From assembly GCF_028640845.1 (NCBI RefSeq), contig NC_080542.1:67648211-67712210 (forward strand): a stretch of 64,000 nucleotides of DNA, given 5' to 3'. Source of the stretch: Ahaetulla prasina (taxonomy: Eukaryota > Chordata > Lepidosauria > Squamata > Colubridae). Positions 1 to 11,977 of this stretch are shown here, in pieces (the stretch's first letter is position 1; each line of letters begins with the position of its first letter). The notes beneath the pieces are model-generated. The model saw nothing but the letters and a program-made list of their open reading frames with translations. It made no database searches and was not told where the DNA came from. Both the position numbers and the translations under genes were made by a program.

Positions 1-910
1 CAGTCAGCTGCAACTGCAGCTGACTGTTGGGGGCGAGTCATTGGCCCCAACAGAAAGGGTGCGGAACTTGGGCATTCTCCTGGATGGACGGCTGTCGTTT
101 GAAGATCAGTTGGCAGCCATCCCCAGGAGAGCCTTTTACCAGGTTCGCCTGGTGTGCCAGTTGTGCCCCTTTCTTGACTGGGATGCCTTATGCACAGTCA
201 CTCATGCTCTCGTCACTTCTCGTCTGGATTATTGCAATGCTCTCTACATGGGGCTACCCCTGAAGTGCACTCGGAGGCTCCAGTTAGTCCAGAATGCAGC
301 TGCGCGGGTGATTGAGGGAGCCACATGTTGCTCCCGGGTAACACCGCTCCTGCTCAATCTGCACTGGCTACCTGTGGTCTTTCGGGTGTGCTTCAAGGTG
401 TTGGTTACCACCTTTAAAGTGCTCCATGGCTTAGGGCCCGGGTACTTACGGGACCACCTGCCGTTACTGTATGCCTCCCACCGACCCGTACGCTCACACA
501 GAGAGGGTCTTCTCAGGATGCCGTCCGCCAAACAATGTCTGCTGGCGGCCCCCAGGGGAAGGGCCTTCTCTGTTGGAGCACCACCCTCTGGAACGAACTT
601 CCCCCCGGTTTACGCCAATTACCTGACCTTCGGACCTTTTGCTGTGAATTGAAAACATACTTGTTCATCCAAGCGGGACTGGCTTGATTTTTAAATTTTT
701 TAAATTTCTGGTTTTTTAATAATTTTAGATTGGGGTATTTTAGTATAGGTCAATTTGACGGTTTTAATTTTCGGCCATTTTTGAATATGTATTTTAATTG
801 TTATTTTAACTTTGCATATTATTGTTTTACTTTGGCTGTACACCGCCCTGAGTTCTTCGGGAGAAGGGCGATATAAAAATCTAAATAAACTAAACTAAAC
901 TAAACTAAAC
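1..910 (+). mobile_element. L2-like LINE, 3' end, cut by window edge
   Basis: This is the 3' part of a non-LTR retrotransposon. An open frame running to a stop at 650-652 encodes the C-terminal end of a reverse transcriptase ORF, with recognisable blocks such as SRLDYCNALYMGLPLK and RLQLVQNAAARVIEG, typical of L2/CR1-clade LINEs. A 3' UTR follows, with a CCGCCCTGAG...GGGAGAAGGGCG hairpin near 843-870 and a (TAAAC)n tail at about 882-910. The same family lies inverted at 6783-8264, which confirms the assignment. The N-terminal part lies outside the window. The copy looks fairly young because the frame is open over about 200 codons. Confidence 0.85.
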
Positions 911-3900
911 AGGGCCTCTCTTATAATACAGACTCATAAAGTGGTAACAGTCAAATAACCCTGCTGACTCATTCCTACCATTGCATCATCATTACAGTAT
1001 TACAGCATCATGGCAATTGGTCAGCTCTTCCCATTTGCCTGACAGTTTGGGTCATTCTGGGAATTAAGGTAGATGTGTGAGGATTTTAAATTAGTTTAGA
1101 TTGGTATGCCTTCTGTGATAACTTATGAAAATGGAGATAGTGGTGACATATGGGAAAGAAATTTTTAACTACTATCAAGAGGATATAATTTAGGATCAAG
1201 GAAGTGGGGATGGAAATAGATATTTCTAGTGGTGACAGGATGAGGAAGATATACAAAAGTTCTGGAAAAATTGTTACAAAGTAAGTTGGAGTAACAAAAG
1301 TTGAGTTGAATTGACGTTCAGGCCTAAATATCTTAAATTTTGGTAAAGCTGCTCACAATAATCAAAGGGTATATTTGTAATTAAATCAGATATTTTTGTT
1401 GCTTAAATGTATTTGCCATTTAAATTTCTTTTCAAAACAGGCAGAAATGGCACCCTTTCACATGTACTGTCTTGATGGGAAAACTTTCTACCTTTGGTTT
1501 TAGATAAAAGTATAATTTCTGAATCAAAGATTATAGTGTGGGATAAACTGAACAACTGCTTTTTTAAAATAGATAGTGCTGCTTTTGTTAAGAAGGGTTC
1601 TTTTTTGTTGACTATATTTAACACTCATTCCTTTGTATTTGCAACTTGGAAAGAATCATTATAAATGTCTGTGTTGAGCAAATTATACTAATTCCTTTTT
1701 AAAAAGCTAAAACAGCATGATACTTTAAAATGGTTACTTCATTTGTATAGGTTCACAGTAACCCCAGGTTGTCAATAGTTTAACTTACATAAATGAACTT
1801 TCAGGTGCTTCCTGAAGAGATTGCAAGTCAATAAAATGGCTTTTGCATAGACAAATTTATTATACATTGAAATTTTGTTCTTGGATTTTGTTTATTTTAA
1901 AAATGACATTTTCTGTAGAATTTTTATTAGGTTTTGTCTGTTAGAAGTTCAGTAATGATTGTTATTTATAAAATGCATGACATGAAGAAGGTAAATAAGA
2001 CATATATTATCCCTGAAAATAAGACCCTGTCTTATATATATATATATTGAACCCTGAAATAAGTGCTTGGCCTTATTGCCATGCGCTCAAAAGCCCTGTT
2101 GGGCTTATTATCAGGGGATGTCTTATTTTGGGGGAAACAGGGTATTAGAATCAGAATTTTCTGCCCACCTGAAAAATTATATTTGAATACTATACTGCCC
2201 AATTAATATATAAAGTTTAGTTCCAGAAGATGCAGTGAAAAACAAGTATATAAGTCTAGTTTAAAAGTAAATTCAACGATTTCATAGATAAAAAATATAG
2301 GAAAAGTATAAATTGCAAATAGAAGCAGATTGAAAGACAGTATGTTTGAATATTAGTTACATAGAGAAGATGGCTACCTGTTTAAGAGTTACTGAAAAAA
2401 TGTAGTTAATCATTATTGGAATAGTGGTGTTTAAAAGGAATTTGGATCTTTTCTATATTCTTGGTATTTTATATTGGATTTTTATGCTGTTTATTTCCTA
2501 AATAATATTTGACTCTGAAGCTCACAATCAACTTTAGAGAAAGAGCTGTTACTAGCTTTTTGTGTATTGCTTTGTTGTGCTTTACTGTGTCATTGGTTGT
2601 GCCATAGCACTGTAACAGAAGGATGTGTCTGATGCTGTTATCATAATGTAATAAATTCAGCAGTTTTCTTTTTGGAAACTAATATGTTACTGTGACTTTT
2701 GTTCAAGGTGGTGTATGTCTAATCTTCAAAATAAATGGGTGGTGTCTTTGTCAGAGTAGGTAGCTGCAGTGGCTTATAGTGTAGGTATACTATTTTTGTG
2801 GTATCACCAAGGCTGAGATGCTGCAGTTCTTAGGGAGAGATAAAGTAGTCAAGCTGAAAATGAAACAAAGCTTTAACTGCATTCCTCCTTGTGTTTAGCA
2901 GAGATAAACTTCAGTGGAGTCTCAATGCTGCCCGTTTGGCTTCTGGCAGCAGTTTTAATTGGTAAAATGCAGATTTTTTTTTTTGATCAAGAAAGGATTA
3001 TTCTCGTTATCAGTCTGAAGCATCTTATTTCAAGATGAAAAGGCTTTACTGAATTACAGATGCCAACGTTTTTACAAAGGGCTTTGGCGATTGACATCTC
3101 AAAGAGAAAGTATGATTTATTAGCCTATAATGGTACTGAGAAGTGGGCTAGGTTTCACTGATTTGAGAAATTGCTAAATATAAATTGCCTTTTTGTGTAA
3201 TGCCCCAGGTTTCTTAAAATATATTTTGTATATAAAATATAAAGCATTATGTCTCTGAAAAAGAACAGAATTAGGAAATAGGGGTGGGATGCAGAATGAG
3301 GAAAGAAATTAAATCTATCTTGATGGTGGTTTTTACAGTAGTTTGACTGATAAGGTGGCAAGGTAAAAGATTAATAAGAGCCGTGTTGTTATCAGTACCT
3401 ACTTGTCGATCCTCTGTAACAGGCCTGTCTGTTCAGCATGGAAATTATTGATTAAATAAAAATTGCTATTAGATTGTGATGTGATCCATAATCACAAAAG
3501 TGGTGGACGTTCCACTTTCAGATTCTGAACCATGCATCAACTTTCCCCTTTGCAGTAATTTATATTGTGCTGACATCTACACTCATTAGCTTTTACCCTT
3601 TCCTACATGTGTCAGGGAAGCTCTAAAAGACAGTGGTAGAAAATAAAGTGGCCAGCAGAAAAATTCTGTTTTCACAGGGAAACAAATTAAACAGCTAAGC
3701 AATGGCCATCAATTCTCCACAAATTTTTAATCTTTTTCTTGTTCGTTTAGAATTATTTTCACATTCCTATATGCATTATAAACAAGCATACTCATAACCA
3801 AATTTACCACTAACCAAGCATTGCTTGCCTGATATCCTTTTTACAATAAACTGAATCTACAAGATGATCAAGATGCACTTTTAGATCTTGAAATAAATCA

Positions 3901-4860
3901 CATTATGTAACATTAGAAATATGAATAGCTTTCCTTGTCTATTCCCACAACAAGATGAGGTGACAGAGTGAATTGCATCTCTTCAGATTGTAGATGCAAT
4001 ATACTTTTGGTTCTTCTCTTCCATCTGCAAGATAAATTAAATTTTACATTTTAAATTTTACAATTAGACTTTAGAGTTACAATAATGACAACCTTGAATC
4101 AAAACCATTAATTTAACATGTGTGATTACTTGTTATATTATTTATATTATTTCCAAATTCTACTATCTCATTTTGCTTGGTGTTTATTTCTAATGGATTT
4201 CTGGCTTTTATGAGTACAGTTTAGAATATATGTATCTTGGTCATAAACATATTGGAATTTACGTGCTTATGCTTTCTATTAACCAAGTCAATGACACAAT
4301 GACTTGTGTGGGTCTCTGGCAAACCTAGAGGAATCAGTTGCAAGATTGCAAGATGGTGGAAGGGAAACAGCATAATTGGTTTCAATATTTATAGCTTCTA
4401 ATATATAGCATCTAAATTTTTGGTTCACATGCATGACGCAAACCAGTGGTACACCGGTTGGAACCCACCACTGTTGTGATCAAATGTTCAGACCCCTCTT
4501 TTCCCATCATAAAACTGATAGTCACAAATTGGAAGCTTGATCAGTGGATAGGTGTGAATGGTTAACCCAAGTGACGATTTTCTTGGCTTCACTGCAATCA
4601 GTCCTTAAGTCAAGGCAGGGAGTAAGTATCAAGGTTTACACCTGGGTTAAAACTGTCATCTCTTCCTCTGAAAGAGTTGAGAAAGCCAATAGTATTTCTG
4701 GGTGGAGGAAGATAGACAACTGCTGCTAATGAACAAATTCATGGACATTGTCTTACCTAGGTCAAACTGATGGGCCATCTTGATCAATATTCTCTCTTCA
4801 TGTTGCCTTCTGCCTCTTAACTAACTCAGGTGCTAAGGTGCTTTTGCTATCCAGATTATG
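911..4860. other. GLI3 intron sequence without a gene
   Basis: AT-rich intronic DNA upstream of the first visible GLI3 exon. No coding exon is recognisable. It holds a small palindromic MITE (2006-2145), a roughly 30-bp remnant with CAGTGGT...ACCACTG ends near 4444-4473, and a repeat-free block (about 2820-3730) that I discuss as a possible regulatory element. Confidence 0.55.
2006..2145. mobile_element. Palindromic MITE with AAAATAAGAC termini
   Basis: The left end reads TATTATCCCTGAAAATAAGAC. The right end, reverse-complemented, reads as a run containing CCCCCAAAATAAGAC, so the ends are imperfect inverted repeats. The interior has further self-complementary pieces (CTTATTGCC, GGCTTATTATC) and a short (TA)n run. 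A non-autonomous DNA transposon is the simplest reading. I cannot assign a superfamily; the flanks suggest a TA target. Confidence 0.55.
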
Positions 4861-4868
4861 GTATAGAA

Positions 4869-6660
4869 AAGGGGTATCAAACTCAAGGCCTGCAGGCCAG
4901 TTCCAAACCGTGATGTGGCTATATCTGGCCTGTGAGACTGTCCTGGAGACAGTGAAGAACCGCCCCATGGTGCCGCAGCCCCGGCTCATGCCAACCAGCC
5001 ACTGATCTATAACTTGATGGCAACCATCCAGGCTGGAATATGGTGAAGCTTAGATCCACAGGGCCACCCTGGAACTGTCAAGGGACTACTCTGCCACCTC
5101 ACCCCCGCCCCCAGGGTGCTCACCGCCTCCTGTGTGCATGCTCAGGTGGCAGGGGTGGCCTCTATCTTACTCCAGGGAGGCCCCTACAGATCTAAGGCTC
5201 ACTGTGTTCCAGGCTACATGGCCGCCATCCAGTTATAGATCAGCACCACTCCCACCAACTGGCCTTGCAGCCCGTGCAACTTCCCTTTCACTGGGGCCAC
5301 CCCACCCAACATGGAAAAGCCACAGCCACAGTAAGCATGGCCACTGGCAGTGCTGCCAAACTCTCCCCATCCCCTCATTCCTTCCTAAGTGCAGAGGAAG
5401 GAACAAGAAGGAGGAGCAGAAGAAAGAAAAAAGGATGGATGGATGGAGATCAACAGTGAAATCGAGGTGGATCTATCCAGCTCACATGAACTGGTAGAGC
5501 CAGTGGTGGGAGGCTCTGCCCACCCGCTGGGACATTATTGTATCCTGTTTTTGACCCTCTGCACATGCAGAGAAGGTTCTGCCATGCACAGAAGAGGCAT
5601 GCGTGTAGTACCCGCATGCTGCCGTACACTCCCGTTCCCAAACCAGTAGCAAAGGTATGTGGATTTCACCACTGATGGAGAACTGGAGAAAATGAGGGTT
5701 TTTTTGGGGGGGAGGTAGCAAAAGAAGCAGCATTCCTTGCCTGGAAAGTGGGCAAAGGCAGAAAGGGAAAGTAAACCTCAGTCCCCGCAAACCAAGCGCA
5801 ATTCCTGCCACTTATGGAAATGGAAGGAAGGAAGAAAAAGGAGAGCCAAAAGCTAAATCTCCGAGGCTAACATCCTGCTCTGGCTTCTCTGCTCAATTGT
5901 TGCCTCCTTTAGTTTCAAACCCTTGGCGGGGCTCCAGTGATGATCAGTGCCAAGCCCGCTGGCCTCTGCAGAAGCAGCCATGGTGGGGAGGAGTCTGGTT
6001 GGGGTGTTCTCACTGGATTTTTAAAGTTGCGAGTTTTTTCTTCCTCTTTTTCCTCACTTTGCAGCATGGCATTCCAGTCTAGGAGCATCATTTCTATGCT
6101 GGCGGCTTTTTCCTTCGGATGAAAAGGCAGCGACTCAGGCTTGTAAGGGTCCCTTCTGTGACTCGGATTTGTCTCCTCTGTGTGTTTGCATGTGTGTGTA
6201 TGGTTCCCCCCTTTTTTTCCTTCTTCCGATTTCTTTTTTTATTGGAAAGAAAGGAGGCATGTGCAGGAGGGATAGGGTTGCCCCAAAAGCAAGACCCAAA
6301 ATTAAAAGAATGGCTTTTCAAATTCTTAAAAAAATTACAATGCTGACCCTGGGCCAGCGATTTCTCTTTTTCTTTTTGGAAAAAACAAGGAGCAGGTATC
6401 TGAGTGGGCATCCCCGACTCTTATAAGGGCTACATTTAAAAGCGGGGGGGGGGAGTTGCCTTCTCCCCTAGGAAAGGGAAGAGAAGAGGGAAGGAAGGGA
6501 GGAGATGGGAATGAGAAGGAGGAAAGGAAAAAAGGAAATGGGAATGAGAAGGAGGGAGGCAGGGAAGCTTGTGATGTGCCCCCTGGCCATGCCCCACCCT
6601 ACTCGAGGTCAACCACAACCCTGATGTGGTCCTCAACCGAAATCAAGTTTGATACCCCTG
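4869..6660. mobile_element. hAT-like non-autonomous transposon, about 1.8 kb (family A)
   Basis: The ends are inverted repeats: GGGGTATCAAACTCAAGGCC at the left and AGTTTGATACCCCTG at the right. The element is flanked by a perfect 8-bp target-site duplication, GTATAGAA, at 4861-4868 and 6661-6668. An 8-bp duplication is the hAT superfamily signature. The interior is GC-richer than its surroundings, with purine-rich runs near 6470-6560. Open frames inside it (for example 5132-5497) show no transposase similarity that I recognise. Shorter relatives lie at 8287-8615, 41414-41842, 48893-49012 and 51738-51868. Confidence 0.85.
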
Positions 6661-6782
6661 GTATAGAACATGATGGATAGCCATAATTTCAAATACTCTA
6701 GATATACTTATTCCAGACAAATTTGATAACTATAAACAAAATACATGCTATTTTGTGCTAGCGTAAATCTAACAGCCCACAC

Positions 6783-6834
<52 letters not shown>

Positions 6835-8264
6835 ATTTTTATACCGCCCTTCTCCCGAAGGACTCAGGGCGTTGCACAGCCAAAAATAAAAACAGCAAGT
6901 ATACAAAGTTAAAATATCAATTTAAAATACCTATTCAATAGTGGCCGAATTAAAACCGTCAGATTGACCTAACCTAAAATACCCCATGTAAAATTACAAA
7001 GGATTAAAACTTTAAAATTTGGAATTTAAAAAATCAGTCAGTCCAGTCCCGCTTGAATAAATAAGTGAGTTTTTAATTCCCGGCGAAAGGTCCGAAGGTC
7101 AGGTATTTGGCGCAAACCAGGGGGAAGGTCATTCCAGAGCCAGCCGGCATTGCTTGGCGGACAGCACCCTGAGGAGACCCTCTCTGTGAGAGCATACGGG
7201 TCGATGGGAGGCATAAGGTAACAGCAGGCGGTCCCGTAAGTACCCGGGCCCTAAGCCATGGAGCGCTTTGAAGGTGGTAACCAAAACCTTGAAGCGCACC
7301 CGAAAGACCACAGGTAGCCAGTGCAGACTGCGCAGGAGCGGTGTTACCCGGGAGCAACGAGGAGCTCCCTCGATCACCCGCGCAGCTGCATTCTGGACTA
7401 ACTGGAGTCTCCGAGTGCACTTCAGGGGTAGCCCCATGTAGAGAGCATTGCAATAATCCAGGCGGGAAGTGACGAGAGCATGAGTGACCGTGCATAAGGC
7501 ATCCCGGTCCAGAAAGGGACGCAACTGGCGGACCAGGCGAACCTGGTAGAAGGCTCTCCTGGAGACGGCCGCCAAATGATCTTCAAACGACAGCCGTCCA
7601 TCCAGGAGAACGCCCAAGTTGCGTACCCTCTCTGTTGGGGCCAGTGACTCGCCCCCAACAGTCAGCCGCAGTTGCAACTGACTGTACCAGGGTGCCGGCA
7701 TCCACAGCCACTCCGTCTTGGATGGATTGAGTCTGAGTCTGTTTCTCCCCATCCAGACCCGTACGGCCTTGAGGCAACGAGACAGCAGTTCAACAGCTTC
7801 GTTGGGGTGGCCCAGGGTGGAAAAGTACAGCTGAGTGTCATCAGCGTACAGCTGATAACGCACCCCGAAGCCACTGATGACCTCACACAACGGCTTCATG
7901 TAGATGTTGAACAGGAGAGGCGAGAGAATTGACCCCTGAGGCACCCCACAAGTAAGGCGCCTCGCAGTCGATCTCTGCCCCCCTGTCAACACCGTCTGCG
8001 TCCGGTCAGAGAGATAGGAGGAGAACCACCGATAAACGGTGCCTCCCACTCCAAACTCTCCAACCGGCGCAGCAGGATACCATGGTCGATGGTATCAAAA
8101 GCCAATGAAAGATCCAACAGGACCAGGGCAGAGGAACAACCCCTATCCCTGGCCCTCCAGAGGTCATCCACCAACGCGACCAAAGCTGTCTCCGTGCTGT
8201 ACCAGGACCGGAAGCCGGACTGGAACGGGTCTAGATAGACAGCTTCATCCAGGTTATGAGATGA
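6783..8264 (-). mobile_element. L2-like LINE, 5'-truncated, antisense
   Basis: The element lies on the minus strand. Its 3' end is at the left, with a (TTTA)n tract at 6783-6833 that is the complement of an (AAAT)n tail, then the same CCGCCCTTCTCCCGAAGG hairpin sequence seen in the copy at 1-910. The minus-strand coding region covers the reverse transcriptase. The 5' end stops near 8264 against unrelated sequence, as expected for a target-primed insertion that terminated early. Confidence 0.88.
7073..8258 (-). pseudogene. Reverse transcriptase of the L2-like LINE, frameshifted
   Basis: Read on the minus strand, the product shows the RT fingers and palm: FQSGFR near 8230, [12 protein letters not shown] near 8095, GVPQGSILSPLLFNIYMKPL near 7935 and the catalytic YADDTQLYFS near 7850. 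The C-terminal half has SRLDYCNALYMGLPLK near 7460. A frameshift near 8045 separates the LAFDTIDH part from the long 306-codon frame, and a second near 7130 separates the last 20 residues or so. The endonuclease half is absent. The enzyme would copy LINE RNA at a nicked target; this copy cannot make the full protein. Confidence 0.85.
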
Positions 8265-8286
8265 GAGACATACACATTGTGCAAAC

Positions 8287-8615
8287 CAGGGGTGTCAAAC
8301 TCCTGGGTGCTTAGATCTAACCCGCAGGACTGCCCTGGAAACACTGAAGGACCACCCTGTGGGGCCTCTGCCAGCAAAAATGGAGCTTGGAGGGCCACAT
8401 GCGACCCTTCCAAGCTCCGTTTTTGCTGGCAGTAGATGGCAGGAGGCTGTTGCAGCAGAAAATGGAGCTCAGAAATCTGTTTTTGCTGGCAAAGCATTTG
8501 GGTCACCACAGGTGCCCCCAACATGAATGACATTGAGCTGGCAACACCCACCTCAGCCCTTGAGGTCAAACACAACCCTGATGTGGCCCTCAATGAAATT
8601 GAGTTAGACATCCCT
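8287..8615. mobile_element. hAT-like MITE (family A)
   Basis: The left end reads CAGGGGTGTCAAACTC. The right end reads GAGTTAGACATCCCTG, its imperfect inverted complement. An inner block, ACCCTGATGTGGCCCTCAA, matches the right part of the 1.8 kb relative at 4869-6660. The flanking 8-mers (GTGCAAAC and TCCTAAAC) match at only four of eight positions, so the target duplication has decayed or the exact ends differ. It lies just beyond the 5' end of the neighbouring L2-like LINE. Confidence 0.7.
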
Positions 8616-9249
8616 GTCCTAAACTACATAATGTGGATTTGGATAAATCGAATGTTTGAAAATCTTATTAAAAATCTTAATGCTCTATGTCTGTGTTTCA
8701 TTCTTTCAAACTAATAATATTGTTTAGATTTATATATTAGCTGACAGGATTAAGGAGTTTGTTTCATATAAAATGATATAAAGCTGCTGTAATATATAGC
8801 TTATACTATAACTCAGACAGTATGTTAGAACAATTTAACAATTATTTTTGCACATTTTTCCAAAATTTAGTGTCGAACTGCAGTGAATATACTTTAATTT
8901 TTTTTCTATTTTTACTGTTAAAGTTCTGCAGTTCAGAAAACATGCGGCTTTTGTGTATTAATTTTACTTTTTTATAGTGGAAATTTTTATGGCACGCTAC
9001 CACAGAGGAGAGAGATTAGAACTATATGGCTCAGATTCTTGAGCAATGTTGCTTGTTTTTAGTCAATTGCTACTAATACGCTTGCCTAACAATACACTTC
9101 CATAAACCTGTCTGCCAACTGAGGAATGTCACATAGGTCATTGACTTCATTCTTACCACTATACTTTAGTCTTTTTTTACTCTTAATATTGTGCAGTAAC
9201 TGGGACATTTGGATTCTGTCTATGGAAATGCTGTAACCCAAGAAGTCCA

Positions 9250-10038
9250 AATGCTGTAACCAAGGAAGTCAAGCATACACCTCTCTAATTTAGGATAGAG
9301 GTACTTTTTCCATAGCCTACTCCTCTTGCATATGGTGCTCATGCAGTTTCTCATCTTCAGAGTAGATAAATATGTCATTCAGATAAATCACCACAAATCT
9401 GTCACTTAGATCAGAAAAAAATCCGGTCATATTTCTAGAAAACATAGCTCCACAATTTATAATTCAAACAGCATTACGGTGTATTCAAATTTTCCATACC
9501 TAGTGTTAAATGCTGTCAAAATTTAATGTTCCTCCTTGACTCTGATAACATAGGCATTTCAAAGGCCCAACTTAGTAAATATGTGTGCACTTTGCAATCT
9601 ATCCAATAAGTCCAATATAAGTGGTGGTGAGCAATGGCTTCTCACTCTAATTGGCTGAAGTGCTTTGTAGTTGGGCTCAGCCCTCATTGTGACCTTATCA
9701 GTTAGGTTTGAGGAACCTGGATTTTCCTATGTCTATCATTAAGTGTTGTACCTTATTATTCTTGCCGAATATCTTTTCTGTTTTGTACACCGAGAGCGTA
9801 TGCACCAAGACAAATTCCTTGTGTGTCCAATCACACTTGGCCAATAAAGAATTCTATGCTATTCTTGGGAACAAAGAAGGTAGGCACTGAAACTGGTAAC
9901 TTTGAAGGTGTAATAAAACTTTTTTGCAGATTAGGAATCAAATACTGCTTCAAAATTGACAGTTCCTTTGCTGACAATTCTTTTAACTCAGATTTTATTC
10001 CCTGGGACCAAATCAATTACGCAGTCGCAGTCTCTAAG
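9250..10038 (-). pseudogene. Ty3/gypsy retrotransposon pol remnant
   Basis: Minus-strand translation gives the start of a Ty3/gypsy reverse transcriptase domain. Near 10016-9860 the frame reads LKELSAKELSILKQYL followed by FITPSKLPVSVPTFFVPKN, the usual N-terminal RT motif. Near 9510-9340 it reads RYGKFEYTVM and then DRFVVIYLNDIFIYS, the palm motif usually written YLDD; here the first aspartate of that pair is asparagine. Stops and at least one frameshift interrupt it, and an L3/CR1-type LINE tail sits inside at about 9750-9855. No LTRs were identified. It is a dead fragment; I describe it only as a family-level match. Confidence 0.7.
9750..9855 (+). mobile_element. L3/CR1-type snake LINE 3' tail
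   Basis: The sequence contains the conserved 3' end CACCAAGACAAATTCCTTG and TCACACTTGGCCAATAAAGA, followed by a weak ATTCTATGCTATTCTT tail. The same end, inverted, occurs at 16326-17110 and 32938-33170. This copy splits the gypsy pol remnant, so it inserted later. Confidence 0.75.
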
Positions 10039-10335
10039 CTGGTGATGGTGAACCTATGGCACGCGTGCCGCAGGTGGCACGTGTAGCCATATCAGTGAGC
10101 ATGCGAGGTTGGCTCTGCCACACATGCACATGCCAGCCAACTGATTTTTGGACCTTCTGGGCCTACCAGAAGTAGGGAAACAGGCTGTTTCTTGCTTCCG
10201 GAGGGCCTTGGGGAAGGTGGGGAAGGCCCTTTTTTTGCTGCTGCCAGCCTCCAGAGCCTTTCTAGGAGTCTGTGGAAGGCGAAAACAACCTTCCCCACCT
10301 CCCAAGAGGCCCTCCGGAGGCCGAAAATGGTAAAC
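10039..10335. mobile_element. hAT-like transposon fragment (family C)
   Basis: It starts CTGGTGATGGTGAACCTATG and continues into GC-rich sequence with GGCACGCGTGCC. The same start occurs at 21055, where both ends are present. I could not find the matching right end here, so the right boundary is approximate. Confidence 0.55.
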
Positions 10336-10563
10336 TACCTTTAGCCAACAGCTTCTAGTATAATTTTATAAGAAAACAGAGGATAGGTTTGTTTCCAATT
10401 GCTGTAAAAAAATTGAAAGTAGTTTCTTTCTATGTATTTTCATCTATTTATATATCTTACTCACTGTTCTTAATTTCTTACCTCACACTTTTTTCTTTTC
10501 TTTAATCTTAACTATAAGATCCCTCAGTGAGGGAGATGGGAAATTTCTAAATATAATTGAAAG

Positions 10564-10641
10564 ATGGATGGATGGATGGATGGATGGATGGATGGATGGA
10601 TGGATGGATGGATGGATGGATAGACAGACAGACAGACAGAC
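10564..10641. repeat. (GGAT)n / (GACA)n microsatellite
   Basis: A run of GGAT units continues into a shorter run of GACA units with few interruptions. No function is implied. Confidence 0.95.
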
Positions 10642-10900
10642 AATTTCATCTTTTATTTCTCTGAAAATTAATAAACAACGTAAATTGTTTATTAAATTTA
10701 AACAATAAAAATTGTTTTGAAAATTAACTATCTTTCTGTCATGAGGACTGATTGATTTTATCTATCATTGTCCAAATATTTCTATTATTTCCTAGATTTT
10801 CAAGGAATGCTGTTGTTTTTGTATTTTATGTGGAGGGCAATCTTGCTGTTTCCTGGAAGGAAGGAAAAAAGCAAAGAAGTTGATTTCTCACAAAAACAGC

Positions 10901-11013
<113 letters not shown>

Positions 11014-11577
11014 GGAAATTATTATACACCTTACTTATCCGTCAGAATGTAAAGAAGTTTTAAATTCTTAGTCCTTCTTAAGGATTTGTAGAAACTGATA
11101 CTTTCTAACAGCCTGCAAAGAGCTTAAAGTTTTATGGTATTAAGTCATTCTTCCCTCTCCTGCAAAGTGAGAGTTATAGCTTTAAATTATTGCTGAAATT
11201 ACAGAAGAAGACTCCCTTCAATATAAGTTTCCAGGTAAGTCAGTATAGAATTGCAGGCAAATTTTGTTGCAGTGGTATCCTACATATAACATAAAGAACA
11301 TACAAACTAATATACTTTTATCTGGAGGCATTATCACATCTCTGCAATCATAGCAATTGTATATTGTCGAGGCAGAGTAAAAAGAGAAGAATAATCCAAA
11401 TTGTAGTATTTGACCAGCAAGTTTTAAATGGATAAATCCTATTGCATCTGTTATTTGTTACATGTGAAACTGAATTAATTAATACATGCAAATGTACTGT
11501 ACATAGAACTTACTCTTCAGCAAAAATGTGAAAATAATCTTTACATCCTGATTCTTATGTGCTCTGTACAGAACACC

Positions 11578-11977
11578 ATATACTGATAGTACTCAACTTA
11601 CTACTATAATTGAGCTTGGAATTACTGTCAAAAGTCAAGGCATCATGTGACCTGACCTATTTTTTTTTACATTTTAAATACGGTAGTCATCAAGCAAATG
11701 CCATGATTGTTAAGCAAATGGAAATTTTTTGCCCAAAACTAGAAGTAAAATCTTGAAACCAGCAAAAAAACATTGCAAATAATAGTTATGTCACTGTAGA
11801 ACTGCAAACAGCCATACAGGTGAGTCAGTTGACAAATACCCAAAATGCAATCATGTAAGCATGAGATGGGTGCAATTATTGTAACTTCAAAAATGAGTTG
11901 TAAATAGCTTAGGGGGAAGGGGTATCATAACTTCAGTTGTTAGGTGTCCAATCATAAATTGAAAACTATCAGTATAT
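11578..11977. mobile_element. MITE of the ACTTAC family (family E)
   Basis: The ends are imperfect inverted repeats: ATATACTGATAGTACTCAAC at the left and, reverse-complemented, ATATACTGATAGTTTTCAA at the right. The interior has the family's GTCATCAAGCAAATG and AACTTCA...TGTAAAT pieces. Related copies lie at about 59735-60150, 60497-60882 and 62380-62750. The copy is quite diverged. Confidence 0.6.

Noticed and set aside
1..652. A 203-codon open frame that might be a host gene
   Set aside because: It is the C-terminal end of an L2-like reverse transcriptase and is repeated, inverted, at 7073-8258.
5132..5811. Several open frames of 86-121 codons on both strands
   Set aside because: They lie inside a non-autonomous transposon, overlap in several frames and show no recognised domain.
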